A stretch of 64,000 nt of DNA from NCBI GenBank assembly GCA_963665495.1, contig OY762289.1, positions 3,410,001 through 3,474,000 on the forward strand, given 5' to 3'. The first letter of the stretch is position 1. Each line of letters opens with the position of its first letter. The translations under genes were made by a program, and so were the position numbers. The notes under the pieces were generated by a model, which was not told the DNA's origin, did no database searches, and worked only from the letters and a program-made list of their open reading frames with translations. Below, piece after piece: positions 1 through 8,562 of this stretch. This stretch comes from G963665495 sp963665495. Lineage in GTDB: Bacteria; Desulfobacterota; Desulfovibrionia; Desulfovibrionales; Desulfovibrionaceae.

Positions 1-121
1 CTGATGCTGATAACGGCCCCTGCCTTGAGAAATCACTAAAAAACTAGCCCTCTTGGTGGCGACTATTTCCCGATGGGTTCGTGCTTCCAACTAATCTCAG
101 CTGCAGCATCCTCTTTCATAT

Positions 122-1114
122 TCATTTGTTTTTTGGGATTGTTGGAGAAAGATTAGGCAGTTCATTTTCCATAACTTCTTTTACAGTATCTTCAATGTGT
201 GTACGGCTAGTGCTGTTAAGTACTATCGGAATGTAGCGAATCCCAGCAGCCTCTAAAGCGGTTTGTTTGATCTCATCCCTAAGGTGAGAAGAGCTACCAC
301 TATAATGCCCTGTTCCATGTATTTCGATAGCTGCAAAAGGCCAAAATCCTTTATTGACGAGAAGAAAATCAACGCGTTTACTATTTATTGCTGAACGACA
401 TTCATTATCATGATGCCCTAAAACCTCTCCAAGAGAAATCTGTGGAAATAAATATGCACTATTGTTAATATGGCTATCTTTTATTGTTTTTTTAATTGCA
501 TGGTAAGCCACAAATTCTGTATTATTTAATACCCTCTTACGCTTATACCATGGATCATTTTGGATGGCCGCAAGCTGCATTTCATGTGAAGTATGAGCAG
601 GTGTAGAAACATACTGTTCGTAATCTGATTTTGAATCCGTAGCTTTAGAAGTTTTCTTGGATTCTTTCGAATTTTCTTCTGTCTCTAATATAAAAAATAG
701 AAGTTTAAAAATAGAATATGTATAAAATGCATACTGTAAAAGTGCGACAGCCAAAAGAAATGTGCCTAAACTTAATATTTTAAATTTATATTGATAATTT
801 TCACTTGAAAAAATAGCTCTATATATACCTGTCAATCCAAACGCTTCAGTATGGTTAGCGAGTAGTGTATCTAAATATGAAAAATCAAAAACATTTGAGA
901 CCATAAACATAATTACGCTACAAAGATATATATAAAACCTAATCTTTCCTTTAAAAAAGCGTAGCAAAACTAAACCAACTACAAATCCAAGTAGAGATTT
1001 AAAAATCACTACAATAATCATTACAACACATGCAAAAATCAAAATTTCTTCACCAGTAAGTTCTTTATTCTCGGGGTTATGTCCCATTCTCAAATAACCT
1101 TTTATTATAGGCAC
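122..1114 (-). CDS. Membrane-anchored DUF2726 (nuclease-fold) protein
   Basis: The protein has 330 residues. The first half holds several hydrophobic segments (about residues 25-55, 60-77 and 115-142). A polar linker follows, then a C-terminal domain (about 190-320) with the DUF2726 pattern: VDFLLVNKG, then AIEIHG, then a helix ending in LEAAGIRYIPI. DUF2726 belongs to the PD-(D/E)xK nuclease-like group, and the D-x-L ... A-I-E-I spacing fits that active-site layout. The family is usually soluble; here it is fused to membrane segments, so it probably faces the cytoplasm at the membrane. The gene is AT-rich compared with the rest of the window and lies inside the mobile element, so a DNA-processing or defence role is possible but unproven. 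The start is the only in-frame ATG preceding the first membrane segment. Confidence 0.75.
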   Translation of the reverse strand: MPIIKGYLRMGHNPENKELTGEEILIFACVVMIIVVIFKSLLGFVVGLVLLRFFKGKIRFYIYLCSVIMFMVSNVFDFSYLDTLLANHTEAFGLTGIYRAIFSSENYQYKFKILSLGTFLLAVALLQYAFYTYSIFKLLFFILETEENSKESKKTSKATDSKSDYEQYVSTPAHTSHEMQLAAIQNDPWYKRKRVLNNTEFVAYHAIKKTIKDSHINNSAYLFPQISLGEVLGHHDNECRSAINSKRVDFLLVNKGFWPFAAIEIHGTGHYSGSSSHLRDEIKQTALEAAGIRYIPIVLNSTSRTHIEDTVKEVMENELPNLSPTIPKNK

Positions 1115-1173
1115 TAAGTTATTTCAAAAAAAGTATGCGCTCCTTGTGTACATTACAATATTTACTACTAAGT

Positions 1174-1621
1174 TCACATTCCAAGATCTGACCCCATCCC
1201 GCAAGCTTTGGCGATGAGACTTTCCGCCTTAGGCAAAGGACGGTCTTTTGATAATTTTCCTAACCAAGCGATAATACTTATTTTATCCTCTTCAATTCGT
1301 ATTGAAGAGCGTGCTCCTCTTTTTTCAAGAAGCTCACAAGCCTCGTCGAACAGCTTTTGTTTTTCCTGAGAAAGTTCCGGAAGTAGGGCAACCTGAATAA
1401 GCGGAACAAAAAATTATTCATTGGCCGTAATGGACCTTTTCTCTGCGCGACCTAAAATATTGCCTAGCAGGTATCCTTTCTGTATACTACCCAATAACTC
1501 TTTCGGGAAAAAGGCACCATCTGGAATCCATTTTTTTCGTAATCAAAACTTGTAGCATTTTCAAAACCAAATATTCGACACTAAATATACTTGCATGCCT
1601 CGTTCATGACTTTATAAATCA
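1174..1621 (-). pseudogene. Decayed gene of unknown function
   Basis: Reading the minus strand from an ATG near 1621 gives MIYKVMNEACKYI and then a stop. A frame change at a run of seven A (about 1531-1537) leads into WIPDGAFFPKELLG, continuing to TANE. An in-frame TAA near 1420 interrupts it, and the same frame then stays open as FFVPLIQVALLPELSQEK through to GMGSDLGM and a stop at 1174. The residue composition on both sides of the stop looks like real protein, so this is best read as a gene with at least two stops and one frameshift. I do not recognise the family. It fills most of the gap between the two flanking divergent genes. Confidence 0.5.
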
Positions 1622-1692
1622 TATTTTTAATTTTATGGATAAATATTTGCTACGATATCCATAGGATATTCCTGTTTTATAGGCATAACACC

Positions 1693-2400
1693 ATGAGAAA
1701 GCACACAGAACGAGAAAATGACCTTCTAGAAGCCGCGAAGGGAACTACAAAATCCGCCCTCTCCCTTATTCCTGTTCTGGGGCAAGTCATTGCAGGTTAT
1801 GATGCTTATAAGCAAAGCTCATTTGATAGGAACGTAAAAGCATTGATTAATCATCTCTCGGAAAAGGTGGATAACATTGAAGCATTTTTTAATGCGGAGT
1901 ACTTTCATACCAAAGAAGGCCAGCTCTTTACAAGCAAAATTATAGACTCTGCTTTAGATTCACAATTAAGTGATAAACAAGAATTATTTATCAATGCATT
2001 AATTAACGCGCCTACGTCTCAAGAGGGAGAGCTCCAAAAACTTAAATTCGTAGACATATTGAGACAACTATCAAGAGCATCCCTTATGGTGCTGGCAGAA
2101 ATGCATAATAAATTCAAGAAGCAAGTTAGAGGACTAGGTAGAAGTCCAGATCCGATGCAACCATATCCTCTTGTTGACCCCACAAGTATTGCTCAGGATC
2201 TAAGCAGCAAGTATGAGCCCTATCTTGTAACTTCGTCCATAAGTGAAATGGAAAGCCAAGGGCTGTTTAGTACTACTGGAGAATGGGTTAATGACAATAG
2301 TGGTCGGTATACTCCAGGCGGAGGATTCGCGACTGAAATGTGTTATACAGACTTTACAGCAAGATTTGTGGAATTTATAATCGCAAGTAAAGATATATAA
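1693..2400 (+). CDS. Hypothetical protein with glycine-zipper-like N-terminal segment
   Basis: A 235-residue protein that I cannot assign to a named family. Residues about 13-38 (AAKGTTKSALSLIPVLGQVI and onward) form a small-residue-rich amphipathic or membrane-active segment. The rest is mostly helical and charged (about 45-150), with a Gly/Tyr-rich C-terminal part (about 190-225). The DNA is AT-rich like its neighbours and unlike the chromosome further right. The next gene, 168 bp downstream on the same strand, encodes a small protein with one membrane helix, so the two may form a unit. In element cargo such pairs are often defence or toxin systems, but nothing in the sequence proves that. 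Confidence 0.6.
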   Translation: MRKHTERENDLLEAAKGTTKSALSLIPVLGQVIAGYDAYKQSSFDRNVKALINHLSEKVDNIEAFFNAEYFHTKEGQLFTSKIIDSALDSQLSDKQELFINALINAPTSQEGELQKLKFVDILRQLSRASLMVLAEMHNKFKKQVRGLGRSPDPMQPYPLVDPTSIAQDLSSKYEPYLVTSSISEMESQGLFSTTGEWVNDNSGRYTPGGGFATEMCYTDFTARFVEFIIASKDI

Positions 2401-2568
2401 ATTCAAAATAAATAAATTTATACATATTACATTAACAAGAAGAAATTATTTCATAAATTATATTTACCATAACAAAAAATTAACTATTTTAAAATATTTA
2501 TGGATTATATCTATTTATAACATTCCAATTCAACTTTTAGATAAATTAGGATCATTACCATTACTGTT

Positions 2569-2940
2569 ATGGAAACTTTACGTGCTTATGTTTTTAAAGA
2601 CAGCCAAGAGCCCTTCACACAATTATTGGGTGAAAACAATATTGAATATTATTACGTAGCTTTTAACTCCTTTGGGCCAGTCAATGCAGGAGAAGCCCTT
2701 GCAATCATAAAAACGATAGGTGATGCCGCGTTCTGGCCATCTTTAGCCACTGTGATTATTGCTTTTATACGGGCTCGCAAATCGAGAAAAGTAATAATTC
2801 AAACAAAAGACAATCAAATATTTCATGCAGAAGGATTCAATGTGCAAGAGATAAGCAAACTACTAGAAGAAGCTAAAAACATCACTGTCATCGACACAAA
2901 GAGTAACTCAAACCAGGCAAACTCTTCGTCAAAAAAATAG
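2569..2940 (+). CDS. Small one-helix membrane protein, resembles effector-associated EACC1 proteins
   Basis: A 123-residue protein with three parts. A folded N-terminal half (about 1-45) is followed by a single hydrophobic helix (about 52-70, FWPSLATVIIAFIRA) ending in a basic RARKSRK stop-transfer patch. A C-terminal domain follows with two predicted strands and a helix (VIIQTKDNQIFHAEG, then EISKLLEEAKNITVID). This order of N-domain, helix, basic patch and short beta-helix tail matches the layout of 'effector-associated constant component' proteins of bacterial conflict systems. The match is by architecture only, and I see no diagnostic motif. The C-terminal 20 residues are a polar Ser/Asn tail. 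It lies after the 235-residue protein on the same strand. Confidence 0.55.
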   Translation: METLRAYVFKDSQEPFTQLLGENNIEYYYVAFNSFGPVNAGEALAIIKTIGDAAFWPSLATVIIAFIRARKSRKVIIQTKDNQIFHAEGFNVQEISKLLEEAKNITVIDTKSNSNQANSSSKK

Positions 2941-2965
2941 CCCTGTTCCGCTAAGTGGATTTCAC

Positions 2966-3184
2966 GTGAAGAGCCTAGACTCTAAATATCGCCAAAGGAA
3001 ATTCAACAAATTCGCCAAAGTTTATGGCGGGGCACTCAAACCTAATGCGCCAGAACTCGACCCCAAATCACAAGCTTGGCTTTGTCAAACATTTGCCTGG
3101 CTGCCGAAGCTAACCCAACAAGTTGACGGAAAAACCAATCTTATCGGCAACCAGTACAGTTCAGATGTATCCGAACCTGCTTAA
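2966..3184 (+). CDS. Small hypothetical protein, possibly a gene fragment
   Basis: An open frame of 72 codons begins at a GTG 25 bp after the preceding gene, with no clear ribosome-binding site. The product is basic at the N-terminus (SKYRQRKFNKFAKVYGG) and contains a Trp/Leu-rich middle. Its composition is protein-like, but I recognise no domain. It ends within a perfect hairpin that may terminate this short plus-strand group. It could be a real small protein or the tail of a lost longer gene. Confidence 0.3.
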   Translation: MKSLDSKYRQRKFNKFAKVYGGALKPNAPELDPKSQAWLCQTFAWLPKLTQQVDGKTNLIGNQYSSDVSEPA

Positions 3185-3206
3185 ACCATAAAAAAATGGT
3201 TTAAGC
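3179..3206. terminator. Perfect 11-bp hairpin between convergent genes
   Basis: The arms at 3179-3189 and 3196-3206 (GCTTAAACCAT and its complement) are perfectly paired around a loop of six A. The hairpin lies between the plus-strand group ending at 3184 and the convergent histidine kinase ending at 3243. The position suits a bidirectional terminator, although no strong T tract follows on the plus strand. Confidence 0.5.
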
Positions 3207-3242
3207 AGTGAACAGCCTGCGAACAAATTTTTAAAACTTCAA

Positions 3243-5900
3243 TTAACGTTTTTTCTCCATAACGCTGACGATGGTCTGCCCCAGCTCCTTAAATTGAACC
3301 GGCTTGGCAATATAACCATCCATTCCCGCCGCCAGAAATTTTTCTTTATCTCCATCCATGGCGTAGGCTGTTATGGCTATTATCGGAATTTCAGCCTTGG
3401 CCCCAAACATTGAATTATTCCGTATGGTTTTCGTGGCTTCAATTCCATCCATACCTGGCATCTGAATATCCATGAGGATGAGATCGAAATCCTGCTCTGC
3501 CAAAATTTCTATACAGGATTTGCCTGTTTCAGCAAGAACGACAGTGTGCCCTGACTTCTCCAATGCCTGCTTGACCGCGAAGGCATTCACATCCTCATCC
3601 TCTGCCAACAGGATATGCAAAGGGCCTAGTCCTGGACTTGGTGTTTCTATGGGAATAATCGGCAGATTTTCCTTCTGGCCACCCCGTTCGAAGGGAATGC
3701 TGAAGTGACAGGCTGTCCCTTTCCCTTCCTCCGTTTCCACAGCGATACTGCCATCCATGAGTGTTACCAAGCGCTGGCAGATGGTCAAACCAAGTCCGGC
3801 CCCCTGAAAACGGCGAGTCAGTCCAGTTTCGGCCTGGCTGAAAGGCTGAAAGATTAACGCAAGTATATCGTCCGGGATGCCTATTCCGGTATCCGAAACA
3901 CTGAACAGTACTGAGATCCTCCCCGGCTTCATCACGGGCAAGAGATAGACATTTACAGCAACAACCCCTTTTTCGGTGAACTTAAAAGCATTTCCAAGAA
4001 AGTTCGACAAAATCTGTTGCAAGCGAAGAGAATCCCCAAGAAGACTTTCAGGAATGTTGGGATCAATAGCAACTTCCAGCGCTATTCCTTTTTGGCTGGC
4101 GATGGGATCGAAGAGATGCACAGCAGAATTCACTGTGTCGACCAGATTGAACGCCTCGTTCTTAATCTCTAAGGCCCCAGATTCAACCTGCGAAAGATCC
4201 AGTATGTCTGAAAGCAGCCGGAGCAACCGTTTACTGGACTGCAGAGCAATATCCGTAAACTCTTTCTGTTCCACATTAGGATTGGAGCCTCGCATAAGTT
4301 GGAGCATCCCCATGATCCCATTGAGGGGAGTCCTGATTTCATGGCTCATGTTGGCCAAAAATTCCGACTTGGTTTTGTTGGCCACTTCGGCTTTATCCTT
4401 GGCAAGTTGCAATTGCTGCTCTTTATCTTTGAGCGTCTGGATATCCGTGCAGGTGCCAAACCATTTCAGAATTGTCCCCTTTTCTTCCATCATGGGGACC
4501 CCTCTATTGAGACACCAGCCATAGCTCCCGTCCGTCCGGCGAAGCCGACATTCAAGAGAGAAGACGGACCCGTTTCGGGCTGCGTTTTCCCAGGACCGCA
4601 GTAACGATTCCAACTCATCGTCATGAAAGGCTCTGCTCCAGCCTTTACCCAGGCTTTCTTCTTTTGATAGCCCTGTATACTCGGTCCAATTGTCGTTGGT
4701 ATAGAGGTTGTTCCCGGCGGGATCGCACATCCAGACTATTTGCGGCAATGCTTCGGCCAGTAGCCGAAACTGCTTTTCACTGGCTCTGAGTTCCGCTTCG
4801 GACCTTTTGCGTTCACTGATATCGCGGGCTATTCCCAGATATACAGACTGTCCTTCAATGGTCAACGTCCTGGCATGTATCTCGACTGGTATCTGCCTGC
4901 CTCCCTTGGCTACATGTATCATTTCAAACAAGGCCTGACCCTCTTTGGCCAGATTGTCCTTGATCCATTCCCTCCTGTGTCTCATATCAGGGGCATCAAT
5001 ATCTGCTGGCCCCATGCTCAACATTTCGGCCTCCGAATATCCCAAACGTGTGCAGGCAGATTCGTTCACCGAGGTAAAGCGCATATTTTCGTCAACGATG
5101 AAAATCGCGTCCGCTGCGCAGTCGAACAGAGCGCGATATTTGGCTTCGCTGTCTGTTAGAGCCTTATTCGCATCAAGCCTGGACAAAGCCAGGGCAACTG
5201 CAGTGGCCATAGTTTCCAGAAAAGAGATCATGTCGGCGCTGAAATAATCAACACGTTTGTCGTTGAACTGCATAAAGCCATAGGTCACACCTCCGAAACG
5301 TAATGGCACCAACGTCACCGATTCGTATCCGGAACCATTACAACGATTACGAGTGCGGGCCTGGCGTTCTTTCGGAGAGGTGCTGGCAAGCAACAACGTT
5401 GTATTATTGCTCCAGAAACTGCCCTGAGCTGTGAAAAAGTTTAAAGAAGGATCATAGCGCTCCTGGAGGATATTGCCGCACATGCAGTCCAATGCAGGTT
5501 TACCATCCTTGTCCAGAATCGGAAGCCCCTGTTTGTCGTATTGGCACAGATACTTCTCCAGCTGGACGAATCGTTCCGGGAATCCTCTGGTCTCAAAATA
5601 GGGGTAATCCGAACCTTGTTTAAGCCTAATGCCCACGGCATCACTACCAATAACTTTATGCATTTGTTCCAAGAGTGAGCCCAGCCACTGTCTTGGCTCG
5701 CCTCCTGTTCCCAATGTTTTAATTATTTCACCAAAAGTAGAGTAGGATATCCCCTCTGGGGGGCAAGAGCATTCAATCTGTTGTGGATCTTCTTTTTTCT
5801 TTTCCATCATATTCGAGATAGTCCGTCTAGCCTGTTCCAACTGCCTCTTCAGGTTGTCCAGTTCGTCTTTGCATGTCTCTTGCGAATAATTTGCTTCCAT
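3243..5900 (-). CDS. Hybrid sensor histidine kinase (GAF-PAS-PAS-HisKA-HATPase-REC)
   Basis: A cytoplasmic hybrid kinase of about 885 residues. In order: an N-terminal coiled coil (to about 45), a GAF-like sensor (about 65-240, with several Cys), two PAS domains (about 255-370 and 375-500), a short coiled coil, HisKA with the phospho-His in SHEIRTPLNG, a HATPase domain (DTGIGIP and GAGLGL motifs), and a C-terminal receiver with the acidic pair in LLAEDED, phospho-Asp in LILMDIQMP and Lys in AKP. The frame opens at a GTG (5912) that lies within the Shine-Dalgarno sequence; the ATG at 5900 directly follows GGAGGAGGAT and is the better start. No membrane segment is visible, so the signal is intracellular; the Cys-rich GAF region could sense redox or nitrogen oxides (inference). 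It shares the kinase-core architecture of the kinase at 20319. No separate output regulator lies nearby. Confidence 0.9.
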   Translation of the reverse strand: MEANYSQETCKDELDNLKRQLEQARRTISNMMEKKKEDPQQIECSCPPEGISYSTFGEIIKTLGTGGEPRQWLGSLLEQMHKVIGSDAVGIRLKQGSDYPYFETRGFPERFVQLEKYLCQYDKQGLPILDKDGKPALDCMCGNILQERYDPSLNFFTAQGSFWSNNTTLLLASTSPKERQARTRNRCNGSGYESVTLVPLRFGGVTYGFMQFNDKRVDYFSADMISFLETMATAVALALSRLDANKALTDSEAKYRALFDCAADAIFIVDENMRFTSVNESACTRLGYSEAEMLSMGPADIDAPDMRHRREWIKDNLAKEGQALFEMIHVAKGGRQIPVEIHARTLTIEGQSVYLGIARDISERKRSEAELRASEKQFRLLAEALPQIVWMCDPAGNNLYTNDNWTEYTGLSKEESLGKGWSRAFHDDELESLLRSWENAARNGSVFSLECRLRRTDGSYGWCLNRGVPMMEEKGTILKWFGTCTDIQTLKDKEQQLQLAKDKAEVANKTKSEFLANMSHEIRTPLNGIMGMLQLMRGSNPNVEQKEFTDIALQSSKRLLRLLSDILDLSQVESGALEIKNEAFNLVDTVNSAVHLFDPIASQKGIALEVAIDPNIPESLLGDSLRLQQILSNFLGNAFKFTEKGVVAVNVYLLPVMKPGRISVLFSVSDTGIGIPDDILALIFQPFSQAETGLTRRFQGAGLGLTICQRLVTLMDGSIAVETEEGKGTACHFSIPFERGGQKENLPIIPIETPSPGLGPLHILLAEDEDVNAFAVKQALEKSGHTVVLAETGKSCIEILAEQDFDLILMDIQMPGMDGIEATKTIRNNSMFGAKAEIPIIAITAYAMDGDKEKFLAAGMDGYIAKPVQFKELGQTIVSVMEKKR

Positions 5901-6024
5901 ATCCTCCTCCACATGCGGGCAATTTCCTTTTGTTTCAGAGATTCATATACATTTTTTTATAATATGCGATTTCAGACAATTCGTGAATCAAAAAGAAATG
6001 AGAGGAAAGTTGTGATGAATTCCA

Positions 6025-6131
6025 CTAGCGCATTTTCGCCTTGAAACAAGGCTCATTCCTGAAACAATTTTCAATTGTTTCAGGGAAATGCATAAGAGCC
6101 TCTAAACCTTTTCAAGATTAAGACGCTCTAG
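6025..6131. repeat. 107-bp inverted-repeat (MITE-like) element, copy A
   Basis: This block recurs at 51082-51188 with only a handful of base changes. It contains two hairpins: GCCTTG-AAA-CAAGGC, and CCTGAAACAATT paired with its complement around TTC. The outer ends begin and end in CTAG, and the first and last ~28 bases are imperfect inverted repeats of each other. No open frame is present. Both copies lie just 3' of a minus-strand gene (here hcp), so the element may also act as a transcript end or mRNA stabiliser. Confidence 0.75.
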
Positions 6132-6183
6132 ATGGGAGTACCGCGAGCTATGTTCTTCTCAGGTGGCTTGCCAAAAATATGAG

Positions 6184-6226
6184 ATTCAATGTCCCTCCGA
6201 AGCAAAGCTCCGAGGGGACATTGAAT
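6184..6226 (-). terminator. Terminator hairpin 3' of hcp
   Basis: A perfect 12-bp stem (6184-6195 with 6215-6226, arm ATTCAATGTCCC) begins 10 bases after the hcp stop codon. On the minus strand it is followed shortly by a run of five T. This fits a Rho-independent terminator for the whole minus-strand nitrogen-oxide operon. Confidence 0.75.
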
Positions 6227-6236
6227 GCATTTTACA

Positions 6237-7898
6237 TTAATTGCCTGCCATCATGGCTGCAATATCTTCCTGCACAGTCCCAATGGCCTTCAGGTCGAAC
6301 TTTTCAATGACAACCTTGGCTACATTGGGAGACAGGAATCCGGGCAAGGTCGGCCCAAGGCGAATGCCTTTGACTCCCAGGAAAAGGAGAGCAAGCAGAA
6401 CCGCCACTGCCTTTTGCTCGTACCAAGCGATGTCGTAGGAGACAGGCAGGTCGTTAATGTCCTCCAACTCGAAAATCTCTTTAAGTTTGAGAGCAATGAC
6501 CGCAAGAGAATAGGAGTCATTACACTGTCCGGCATCAAGTACGCGCGGGATGCCGCCGATATCGCCAAGGTCTAATTTGTTATAACGGTACTTGGCACAT
6601 CCGGCAGTCAGAATAACCGTGTCCTTGGGGAGGTTCTGAGCGACTTCAGTGTAGTATTCGCGGGATTTTTGGCGTCCGTCGCAGCCGGCCATGACCACGA
6701 ACCGCTTGATCGCTCCAGATTTTACGGCGTCCACAACCTTATCGGCCAAAGCTGTGACCTGATGATGGGCAAACCCGCCGACGATAGAGCCTTTCTCAAG
6801 TTCAGTGGGAGCAGTACAGTCTTTGGCTTGGGCAATGATTTCCGAGAAATCCTTCGTCCTTCCAGCCGAACGCTCCGGAATGTGTTTGGCTCCATCGTAA
6901 CCCACGACTCCGGTCGTATATAACCGGTCAAGATATGTGTTGTCTTTTTTCAAAGGCACAAGGCAGTTGGTGGTCAACAGAATGGGACCGTTGAAGGCCT
7001 CAAACTCCTTGTTCTGATGCCACCATGACCCACCATAGTTGCCGACGAAATGGTCGTATTTTTTAAACGCCGGGTAGTAGTTGGCGGGAAGCATTTCGCC
7101 ATGAGTGTAGATATCGACACCCGTACCTTCGGTCTGTTTGAGTAACTCCTCCATGTCTTTGAGATCATGGCCGCTGATGAGTATGCCTGGATTGCTCCCT
7201 ACCCCAATGTTTACCTCTGTTATTTCAGGGTGCCCGTATGTGGAAGTGTTGGCTTCATCCAGAAGAGCCATTGTGGTGACCGCGACCTCTCCGGCTTTCA
7301 TCACCAGGCCAACCATCTCGTCCACTGTCAGATCTTTGGTCGTGGAGGCCAAAGCCTGAAGCATGAAGTCGTCGATTTCCGGCTTGCGGTACCCCAACAC
7401 TGCGGCATGCTCGGCATAGGCTGCAATACCTTTCAAGCCGATTATCAGAAACTCGCGCAAAGAACGGACATCTTCATTTTCCGTGGCCAGTATTCCGACA
7501 GTTTTGGCTTTTTCGGCGAAAGACGAGGATTGTCCACTCCAAATGGCGGCGTCAGGCAGGGAGTCATTGAAATCTTTGCCGTATTTTTGCTTATAAGCGC
7601 CCAGAAAAACATCGCGAAGTCTTTCGCGGCGTTCCAGGCCTTCCTGGACCATCGCTTCAAAACGAGCATCGTCCCAGTTGGCGTTTGTGATGGTGGCGAA
7701 GAGCCCTTGAAGCACGAAGTCATCATTTGAATGATCCGACTGCCCCAAGTCCTTGAGGTGCTCACCATAAACTGCAATACCACGCAACACGAATATCAGA
7801 AGGTCTTGGAGGTTCGCAGTCTCCTCAGGTTTTCCACACATCCCCTTGAAGGTGCAGCCGGTATTTTTTGCGGTCTCTTGGCATTGGAAACAAAACAT
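6237..7898 (-). CDS. hcp: Hybrid cluster protein (hydroxylamine/NO reductase), class I
   Basis: A 553-residue Hcp. The N-terminal cluster motif reads C3-x2-C6-x8-C15-x5-C21, the spacing of class I proteins from strict anaerobes. The hybrid-cluster ligands are visible later (HGEMLPANYYP, TTNCLVP, CDGRQ, ILTAGCAKYRYN, DAGQCNDSYS, and an E-Q-K near KGIRLGPTLP). Hcp reduces hydroxylamine to ammonia and reduces NO; it is cytoplasmic. The start is supported by GGAGG spaced from the ATG. It is the last gene of a minus-strand run that begins with a NapC-type and an HAO-type cytochrome, and a terminator follows. In Desulfovibrio hcp is usually controlled by the CRP/FNR-family regulator HcpR; an FNR-like box lies upstream of the cupin gene two genes earlier. 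Confidence 0.97.
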   Translation of the reverse strand: MFCFQCQETAKNTGCTFKGMCGKPEETANLQDLLIFVLRGIAVYGEHLKDLGQSDHSNDDFVLQGLFATITNANWDDARFEAMVQEGLERRERLRDVFLGAYKQKYGKDFNDSLPDAAIWSGQSSSFAEKAKTVGILATENEDVRSLREFLIIGLKGIAAYAEHAAVLGYRKPEIDDFMLQALASTTKDLTVDEMVGLVMKAGEVAVTTMALLDEANTSTYGHPEITEVNIGVGSNPGILISGHDLKDMEELLKQTEGTGVDIYTHGEMLPANYYPAFKKYDHFVGNYGGSWWHQNKEFEAFNGPILLTTNCLVPLKKDNTYLDRLYTTGVVGYDGAKHIPERSAGRTKDFSEIIAQAKDCTAPTELEKGSIVGGFAHHQVTALADKVVDAVKSGAIKRFVVMAGCDGRQKSREYYTEVAQNLPKDTVILTAGCAKYRYNKLDLGDIGGIPRVLDAGQCNDSYSLAVIALKLKEIFELEDINDLPVSYDIAWYEQKAVAVLLALLFLGVKGIRLGPTLPGFLSPNVAKVVIEKFDLKAIGTVQEDIAAMMAGN

Positions 7899-7930
7899 AT
7901 GTACCTCCTAACGGTTGGGGGGTTGACGAT

Positions 7931-8545
7931 TTATGCGCCCAATCCTTTTTTCAAGGCTTCGATATCCGTCTCTTCCATGAATCTAGCGGTACGCTGACGT
8001 GGCCGTGCATTCTTTGCGTAATATTTTAACGTATTTTGGATCAGTACTAGAGCTTCATCTTCTGTGAGGTTGGTTGCGAGCTTATCCCCCACACGTGGTT
8101 TGTGTCCTGCGTTGCCACCAAAATGAACGGTCCACCCCTTACTTAGGCCTATAAGACCAATATCACGGACCTTGCTTTCCGCACAACAGCGAGGACAAGC
8201 CGACACTCCGCATTTTACCTTCGCGGGCAACTCCATGGAATTAATTATTTCTTCCAGGCGGCCGGCAATGGGAGTGCAATCCTTAAGAGCATATTTGCAA
8301 CTTTTACCGGGACAAGCCTGTACGTAGGAAATCGAGGAACGCCCCATTTCGCCCAAAGCCAAGCGAACAGCGCCTTCATCTTCCGGTTGAATACCGGAAA
8401 GCAGCAAACGTTGCCCGGATGTGAACGATGCTTTTGGAATGGCAAAGCTGTGGACCACGTTTGCGATGACGTCCAGTCCGCCCACCGGGAGACGCCCCAT
8501 AGGCGTGTATGTTTTAATTGAAACTGTCTTATTTACTTGAGACAC
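7931..8545 (-). CDS. Small siroheme [4Fe-4S] sulfite/nitrite reductase-like protein
   Basis: About 204 residues, using the GTG at 8543-8545 that follows GGAGAA at good spacing; a longer upstream frame would overlap the cupin gene. An N-terminal ferredoxin-like half-domain (VSIKTYTPMGRLPVGGLD) is followed by the siroheme/[4Fe-4S] domain with Cys pairs CPGKSC and CPRCC (compare C-P-x-x-C in sulfite reductases). The size matches the small monomeric assimilatory-type sulfite reductase known from Desulfovibrio. The first Cys pair is spaced C-x4-C rather than the usual C-x5-C. Both sulfite and nitrite are six-electron substrates for such enzymes; next to hcp and an HAO-family cytochrome, nitrite or hydroxylamine is plausible. 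It lies 32 bp upstream of hcp and 17 bp after the cupin gene, in one operon. Confidence 0.85.
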   Translation of the reverse strand: MSQVNKTVSIKTYTPMGRLPVGGLDVIANVVHSFAIPKASFTSGQRLLLSGIQPEDEGAVRLALGEMGRSSISYVQACPGKSCKYALKDCTPIAGRLEEIINSMELPAKVKCGVSACPRCCAESKVRDIGLIGLSKGWTVHFGGNAGHKPRVGDKLATNLTEDEALVLIQNTLKYYAKNARPRQRTARFMEETDIEALKKGLGA

Positions 8546-8562
8546 GTAAATTCTCCTTCCCT

